Shown: positions 23,469-27,455 of the stretch, piece after piece
Numbering within the stretch: position 1 is the first letter of the stretch
Layout of the letters: the number at the start of each line of letters is the position of its first letter
Notes under the pieces: model-generated
Databases searched by the model: none
Told to the model about the DNA's origin: nothing
What the model saw: only the letters and a program-made list of their open reading frames with translations
Source: Rhodospirillaceae bacterium
GTDB taxonomy: Bacteria > Pseudomonadota > Alphaproteobacteria > TMED109 > TMED131
DNA: 27,455 nucleotides
Reading direction: 5' to 3'
Assembly: GCA_902547175.1 (NCBI GenBank)
Contig: CACCMS010000012.1
Coordinates: forward strand, 1-27,455
Made by a program: the position numbers and the translations under genes

Positions 23469-24506
23469 ATGTTTAAAAAACTTTTTCTTATAGTTTTCTT
23501 TAATATAGTTTTCCTAGGTAGTATGCAGGCTAGAGATCAGCTTTATGTAGTTGGTTCATCCACTGTGTATCCTTTTGCGACTGTAGTAGCAGAAAACTTT
23601 GGTCAAAAATCTGGTATGAAAGTGCCAAAAATAGAATCTACTGGTTCTGGTGGTGGAATGAAGTTATTTTGTAAAGGCTTAGGAACCCAACATCCTGATA
23701 TTACAAATGCTTCAAGAAGAGTGAAGAAAAAAGAATTCAAAAAATGTCAAGAAAATGGAATTGATTTTGTTGAGGTTAAGGTTGGTTATGACGGTATAGT
23801 TATAGCAAATTCAAAAAAATCTCCTGTGATGGCATTAACTAAAAAGCAAATATTTTTAGCTTTAGGTAAAGATGTTCCTGAAGGAAATAAAGAGGGTGGA
23901 AAATTAATACCTAATCCAAATAAAAAATGGTCTGATGTAGATCCAAGTTTGCCAGATATTGCTATTGAAGTTCTTGGGCCTCCACCAACCTCTGGAACAA
24001 GAGATGCCTTCCAGGAGTTAGCTATAGAAGGTGGATGTAAAACATTTCCTGAATTGAAGGCAATTAAAAAGCAAGATAAAAAGAAATATAAATCTATTTG
24101 CAGAGCTGTTAGAGAAGACGGTCCTTTTATTGAAGCAGGTGAGAATGATAATTTAATTGTTCAAAAGCTTGTAGAAAATCCAAATGCATTTGGAGTTTTT
24201 GGTTTTTCTTTCTTAATTGAAAATGCCGATAAAATTCAAGGTTCAACTGTAAATGGAGCTGCGCCTACAATGGCAGCAATTGCTGATAAAAGCTATGGTA
24301 TATCTAGACCTCTTTACTTTTATGTCAAATCAGCTCACCTAGATGTGATTCCTGGTATGAGAGAGTATGTAGCTGAATTTACAGCACCAGATACCTGGGG
24401 TCCTGGTGGTTATTTAGAGGAAAGAGGCATGATCCCTATGCCTGATGAAGAAAGAGCAAAGTTTGGAGCAGATGCTAAAAATATGACTGCTCTAGCTAAA
24501 AGATAA
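23469..24506 (+). CDS. pstS: Phosphate-binding periplasmic protein PstS
   Basis: The high-affinity phosphate receptor of the Pst ABC transporter. The 345 residues begin with a signal peptide (1-21, cleavage near MQA-RDQ). Phosphate-binding motifs are VVGSSTVYPFA (27-37), STGSGGGMKLFC (57-68) and the hallmark PPPTSGTRDAF (171-181). The overall form matches the longer PstS found in alphaproteobacteria and cyanobacteria. It heads the pst operon behind the divergent Pho-box-like region and is followed after 65 bases by pstC, with a strong hairpin in between that would favour more pstS than pstCAB message. Codon use is less AT-biased than in the neighbouring phoR. Confidence 0.96.
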   Translation: MFKKLFLIVFFNIVFLGSMQARDQLYVVGSSTVYPFATVVAENFGQKSGMKVPKIESTGSGGGMKLFCKGLGTQHPDITNASRRVKKKEFKKCQENGIDFVEVKVGYDGIVIANSKKSPVMALTKKQIFLALGKDVPEGNKEGGKLIPNPNKKWSDVDPSLPDIAIEVLGPPPTSGTRDAFQELAIEGGCKTFPELKAIKKQDKKKYKSICRAVREDGPFIEAGENDNLIVQKLVENPNAFGVFGFSFLIENADKIQGSTVNGAAPTMAAIADKSYGISRPLYFYVKSAHLDVIPGMREYVAEFTAPDTWGPGGYLEERGMIPMPDEERAKFGADAKNMTALAKR

Positions 24507-24525
24507 TAGCTTTTTATTGAACTTT

Positions 24526-24571
24526 AGGTAAAATATGAAGGTGGTTCAACTGCCTTCATATTACCTTTTTT
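24526..24571 (+). terminator. Strong hairpin plus U-run between pstS and pstC
   Basis: TATGAAGG (24534-24541) pairs with CCTTCATA (24553-24560). AGGTAA (24526-24531) pairs with TTACCT (24561-24566) across a two-base bulge, and inner TGG/CTG pairs (24542-24544 with 24550-24552) extend the stem. A run of T (24566-24571) follows and directly touches the pstC ATG. This has the form of an intrinsic terminator, likely partial, setting the pstS to pstCAB ratio or protecting pstS mRNA. Confidence 0.75.
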
Positions 24572-24579
24572 ATGCTTGA
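24535..24579 (+). other. Possible 14-codon leader ORF overlapping the pstC start
   Basis: ATG at 24535 opens MKVVQLPSYYLFYA and ends at TGA 24577-24579, five bases inside pstC in another frame. An AGG lies six bases before it. The ORF runs through the whole hairpin, so ribosomes on it would open the stem and could re-initiate at pstC, which has no Shine-Dalgarno sequence of its own. It may equally be chance. Confidence 0.25.
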
Positions 24580-25939
24580 TATATCATTATATTTTATATT
24601 TCTTTTAGGTCTTAGCTCCTATTATATTGGAAAAAATAGAGCTAAAAAAAATATAAATCTTATTACAGAAACTGGTGGCCTGGAGAGTCATTACGGGATG
24701 TACTTAGTTGTATGGACCGTACTACCGGCTTTGATATTTTATATCATATGGACTATTATCTCTAATTACCTTATCAAAGAAGCTACGCTAGATAGTATCC
24801 CTAGTGATTTACTACCAGAGAATATATCAATGCAAAAATTATTTTTGGACTCAATTATAGTAGTAGCTAAAGGAGGAAATAGCTTATCTAAAGTGCCAGA
24901 AATATCTGTAGCATTTTATCAAAATTTTGCTTATTACTCTACTCTCGGTAAAAGTATTTCTACTATTAGTATCTCTTTAATATCATTTTTTATATTTTAT
25001 AGAAAAATTGACTCAACCTTACGTGCTAAAAATTTCTTAGAAAGAATCATCTTAGTTTTTTTATTTATATCTTCAATAATTGCTATCATGACTACTGTAG
25101 GAATAATACTTTCATTGGTGGTAGAAACCAGTAAATTTTTTCAAGATGTAACCATATTTGAATATTTCTTTGGTTTATTATGGTCTCCACAAATGGCATT
25201 AAGAGAGGGGCAGGTTGCAGCAGAAGGTTCATTTGGAGCTGTCCCTGTTTTTGCAGGTACATTCCTTATCACTCTAATAGCTATGGCTTTAGCTGGACCG
25301 GTTGGTCTTTTTTCAGCTATATATTTATCAGAATATGCTTCTAAGAATACCAGAAAAATTGTTAAACCGACTATAGAGGTATTAGCAGGTGTACCTACAG
25401 TTGTGTACGGTTTTTTTGCTGCCCTTGTAGTGGGTCCATTTATTAGAAGAACGAGCGAATCATTTGGACTAGCAGCCTCTTCAGAAAGTGCACTAGCAGC
25501 TGGTCTTGTAATGGGCATAATGATAATTCCCTTCATCTCTTCATTATCAGATGATGTAATAAATTCAGTTCCACAAAGTTTAAGAGAAGCCTCTTTTGGT
25601 GTAGGAGCTACCAAATCTGAAACTATAAAAAAAGTAATTATTCCTGCAGCACTTCCAGGAATTGTTGCTGCCTTTATGCTAGCTATATCAAGAGCTATAG
25701 GAGAAACAATGATAGTTGTAATGGCAGCTGGTTTATCTGCTAAACTAACAGCAAACCCTTTAGATTCAGTCACTACTGTTACAGTGCAAATAGTTACATT
25801 ATTAGTAGGAGATCATGAGTTTGACAGCACTAAAACAATGGCAGCTTTTGCTTTAGGTATGACATTATTCGCTATAACTTTAATGTTAAATATTTATGCA
25901 CTAAGGGTAGTAAAAAAATATAGAGAGAAATATGACTAA
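24572..25939 (+). CDS. pstC: Phosphate ABC transporter permease PstC
   Basis: One of the two membrane subunits of the Pst importer. It has 455 residues, longer than the roughly 320 of E. coli PstC, owing to an N-terminal extension (about 1-190) with extra hydrophobic helices, as known for alphaproteobacterial PstC (DUF3708-type region). The permease core follows (about 220-450), with the EAA loop contacting PstB at about 339-367 (EASFGVGATKSETIKKVIIPAALPGI) and ISRAIGETMIV after it. The ATG at 24572 directly follows a T-run and hairpin and has no Shine-Dalgarno sequence; a stop at 24536-24538 in the same frame excludes a much longer start. It overlaps pstA by eight bases. Confidence 0.95.
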   Translation: MLDISLYFIFLLGLSSYYIGKNRAKKNINLITETGGLESHYGMYLVVWTVLPALIFYIIWTIISNYLIKEATLDSIPSDLLPENISMQKLFLDSIIVVAKGGNSLSKVPEISVAFYQNFAYYSTLGKSISTISISLISFFIFYRKIDSTLRAKNFLERIILVFLFISSIIAIMTTVGIILSLVVETSKFFQDVTIFEYFFGLLWSPQMALREGQVAAEGSFGAVPVFAGTFLITLIAMALAGPVGLFSAIYLSEYASKNTRKIVKPTIEVLAGVPTVVYGFFAALVVGPFIRRTSESFGLAASSESALAAGLVMGIMIIPFISSLSDDVINSVPQSLREASFGVGATKSETIKKVIIPAALPGIVAAFMLAISRAIGETMIVVMAAGLSAKLTANPLDSVTTVTVQIVTLLVGDHEFDSTKTMAAFALGMTLFAITLMLNIYALRVVKKYREKYD

Positions 25940-27242
25940 TATAGATTTATTAGAAAATCAAAGAGATAAATTAATTACTAAGCGATATAATAAAGAAAAA
26001 AGATTTATGTTAATTGGTAGGTTAGCTATTGCCTTAACCATAATGTTTTTGACAATATTACTTGGCTCTATAGTTTTGAGGGGTATTAGTGGTTTTACAA
26101 CTACAACGATAACTTTTAATGTTACCTTAGACAAAAAGTTAATTGATCCTGAATCAACAAATGATAAAAAAGTAATATCCTCAGCAAGATGGCGAAAAAT
26201 AACTAGAGACTCTATTTACAATGTTTTAAATGATATGAGTTTAGTAATGAATGGAGAGGTCCTCTCCAAAGCCGAACAAAAAAGTTTAGTTAGACTATTT
26301 TCAAGGTCCTCTGAATATCAAATCAGGGATATTGTAATGGATGATATAAGTTTAGTAGGAAAAACTATAGAAGTAACATTGCCCACTGCATCTGAAGTTG
26401 ACCAGTTTTTAAAAGGAAAAATAGATGAAAACTTACCAGAAGATAACAGACCTTTGAATAATATACAAATTTCTTGGATCAAGCATATGGTTGATAACGG
26501 GATGATTAATAAAACATTTAATTCAAATTTATTTACTAAAGGTGATAGTAGAAATGCAGAAGATGCTGGAATACTTGGTGCTTTAATGGGATCTTTATTA
26601 GCATTATTAGTTTGTTTATCTATATCCTTTCCTTTGGGCGTAATGGCATCTATTTATTTAGAGGAATTTGCTCCTAAAAACAAACTCACTGATATGATAG
26701 AAGTAAATATTAATAATCTAGCTGCTGTTCCATCCATTGTTTTTGGGCTGTTGGGTTTAGCAATTTTTCTAAATGTTTTTAATCTACCAAGATCATCTCC
26801 CTTGGCTGGCGGACTAGTGCTAGCGCTTATGACCTTGCCCACTATAATAATATCAAGTAGAGCGGCTATTAAAGCAGTTCCTCCTTCTATTAGAGAAGCA
26901 GCTATGGGTTTAGGTGCCAGTAAAATGCAGTCGGTAACACATCATGTGCTACCTCTAGCAATGCCAGGAATGTTAACTGGAACAATTATTGGAATGGCTC
27001 AAGCTTTGGGAGAAACAGCTCCACTTCTTATGATGGGTATGGTAGCATTCATCGTAGATGTACCTCAAAGTATAACAGATCCTTCAACAGTGCTTCCTGC
27101 TCAGATATTTCTTTGGTCAGATCAACCAGAAAGAGGTTTTGAAGAAAAAACAGCTGCAGCTATAATGGTATTATTAGGATTTTTATTAACTATGAATGCA
27201 TTGGCTGTTTTCTTAAGGAATAAATTTGAAAGAAAATGGTAA
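25932..27242 (+). CDS. pstA: Phosphate ABC transporter permease PstA
   Basis: The second Pst membrane subunit. It has 436 residues. A first membrane helix (about 28-50) is followed by a soluble, probably periplasmic insert (about 55-210, ITFNVTLDKKLIDPES ... SARWRKITRD), matching the DUF3333-type region of alphaproteobacterial PstA and missing from E. coli PstA (296 residues). The permease core (about 213-432) has the EAA loop REAAMGLGASKMQSVTHHVLPLAMPG (321-346) and ALGETAPLLMMG. The ATG at 25932 lies in the last codons of pstC. pstB follows after 17 bases. The function of the insert is unknown. Confidence 0.95.
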   Translation: MTNIDLLENQRDKLITKRYNKEKRFMLIGRLAIALTIMFLTILLGSIVLRGISGFTTTTITFNVTLDKKLIDPESTNDKKVISSARWRKITRDSIYNVLNDMSLVMNGEVLSKAEQKSLVRLFSRSSEYQIRDIVMDDISLVGKTIEVTLPTASEVDQFLKGKIDENLPEDNRPLNNIQISWIKHMVDNGMINKTFNSNLFTKGDSRNAEDAGILGALMGSLLALLVCLSISFPLGVMASIYLEEFAPKNKLTDMIEVNINNLAAVPSIVFGLLGLAIFLNVFNLPRSSPLAGGLVLALMTLPTIIISSRAAIKAVPPSIREAAMGLGASKMQSVTHHVLPLAMPGMLTGTIIGMAQALGETAPLLMMGMVAFIVDVPQSITDPSTVLPAQIFLWSDQPERGFEEKTAAAIMVLLGFLLTMNALAVFLRNKFERKW

Positions 27243-27259
27243 TAGAAAGAGAGTAGAAT

Positions 27260-27455
27260 ATGTCAAAAGATCAGATTAAATTAGATATGGAAAACGTAAA
27301 CGTATTCTATGGAAAAAAACAAGCCATATTTAATGTAGATTTAAAAATAAATAAAAATGAAGTAACAGCATTTATAGGACCTTCTGGATGTGGAAAATCT
27401 ACCTTGTTGAGATGCTTTAATAGAATGAATGATTTAATAGATATATGTAAAGTAT
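27260..27455 (+). CDS. pstB: Phosphate ABC transporter ATP-binding protein PstB (partial, cut by window end)
   Basis: The ATPase of the Pst importer. About 65 of an expected 250 or so codons are in the window. The reading [20 protein letters not shown] is typical of PstB, with the A-loop Tyr in FYG, followed by [24 protein letters not shown], which contains Walker [10 protein letters not shown] and the PstB-specific [14 protein letters not shown] at 27260 is preceded by AGAGAG. Frame and order after pstA leave little doubt. phoU and phoB are expected downstream but cannot be seen. Confidence 0.95.
   Translation, partial: MSKDQIKLDMENVNVFYGKKQAIFNVDLKINKNEVTAFIGPSGCGKSTLLRCFNRMNDLIDICKV

Noticed and set aside
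25141..25773. A 210-codon open frame antisense to pstC
   Set aside because: It mirrors the codon bias of the Ala/Gly-rich permease core, shows no recognisable domain, and pstC itself is certain.
1..27455. Search for tRNAs, CRISPR repeats, transposases, phage genes and att sites
   Set aside because: No cloverleaf, spaced repeat array, recombinase motif or flanking duplication was recognised by eye; gene content is ordinary chromosomal.

Overview
The window comes from a compact, strongly AT-rich alphaproteobacterial chromosome, most like the free-living marine streamlined lineages (SAR11, HIMB59, AEGEAN-169 type). That placement is inferred from gene families and order, base composition and very short intergenic spaces, not from a marker-gene phylogeny. 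Twenty-seven protein genes are supported; two (metK, pstB) are cut by the window edges. No tRNA, rRNA, CRISPR array, insertion sequence or prophage gene was seen.

Layout. Positions 1-8167 (minus strand) are one long conserved housekeeping run transcribed fur > olsB > olsA-like > miaB > phoH > ybeY > corC > lnt > metK, with most junctions overlapping or almost touching. Positions 8201-10071 hold two short plus-strand genes, a TusA-family sulfur carrier and a VanX/DdpX-type dipeptidase, set around the minus-strand pair tsaB-rimI. Positions 10064-17960 (minus strand) are mutS > murJ > trpS > TSUP permease > Alph_Pro_TM protein > universal stress protein > Nfu Fe-S scaffold. From 18016 the plus strand carries the malic enzyme maeB and, one base later, a PhoR-type sensor kinase. 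The right end is a phosphate-acquisition island: a minus-strand OprP/OprO-like porin faces phoR, and a 301-bp divergent control region separates the porin from pstS-pstC-pstA-pstB.

How the genes fit together. The left block combines tRNA modification (miaB), rRNA maturation (ybeY, phoH), lipoprotein acylation (lnt), S-adenosylmethionine synthesis (metK) and ornithine-lipid synthesis (olsB plus acyltransferase). The right block senses phosphate (phoR), admits it through the outer membrane (porin) and imports it by ABC transport (pstSCAB). Ornithine lipids contain no phosphorus, so the two blocks may be linked by adaptation to phosphate-poor water; this link is inference.

The points most worth a second look are: lnt, which appears to start at an ATA or ATT codon behind a good ribosome binding site; similar 7-4-7 Pho-box-like elements facing both ways between porin and pstS; a strong terminator-like hairpin touching the pstC start and containing a 14-codon ORF; several genes whose -10 box lies so close to the start codon that the transcript may be leaderless; the absence of glnD between mutS and murJ; and heavy use of TTG and GTG starts. 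I did not find a convincing wholly new system.
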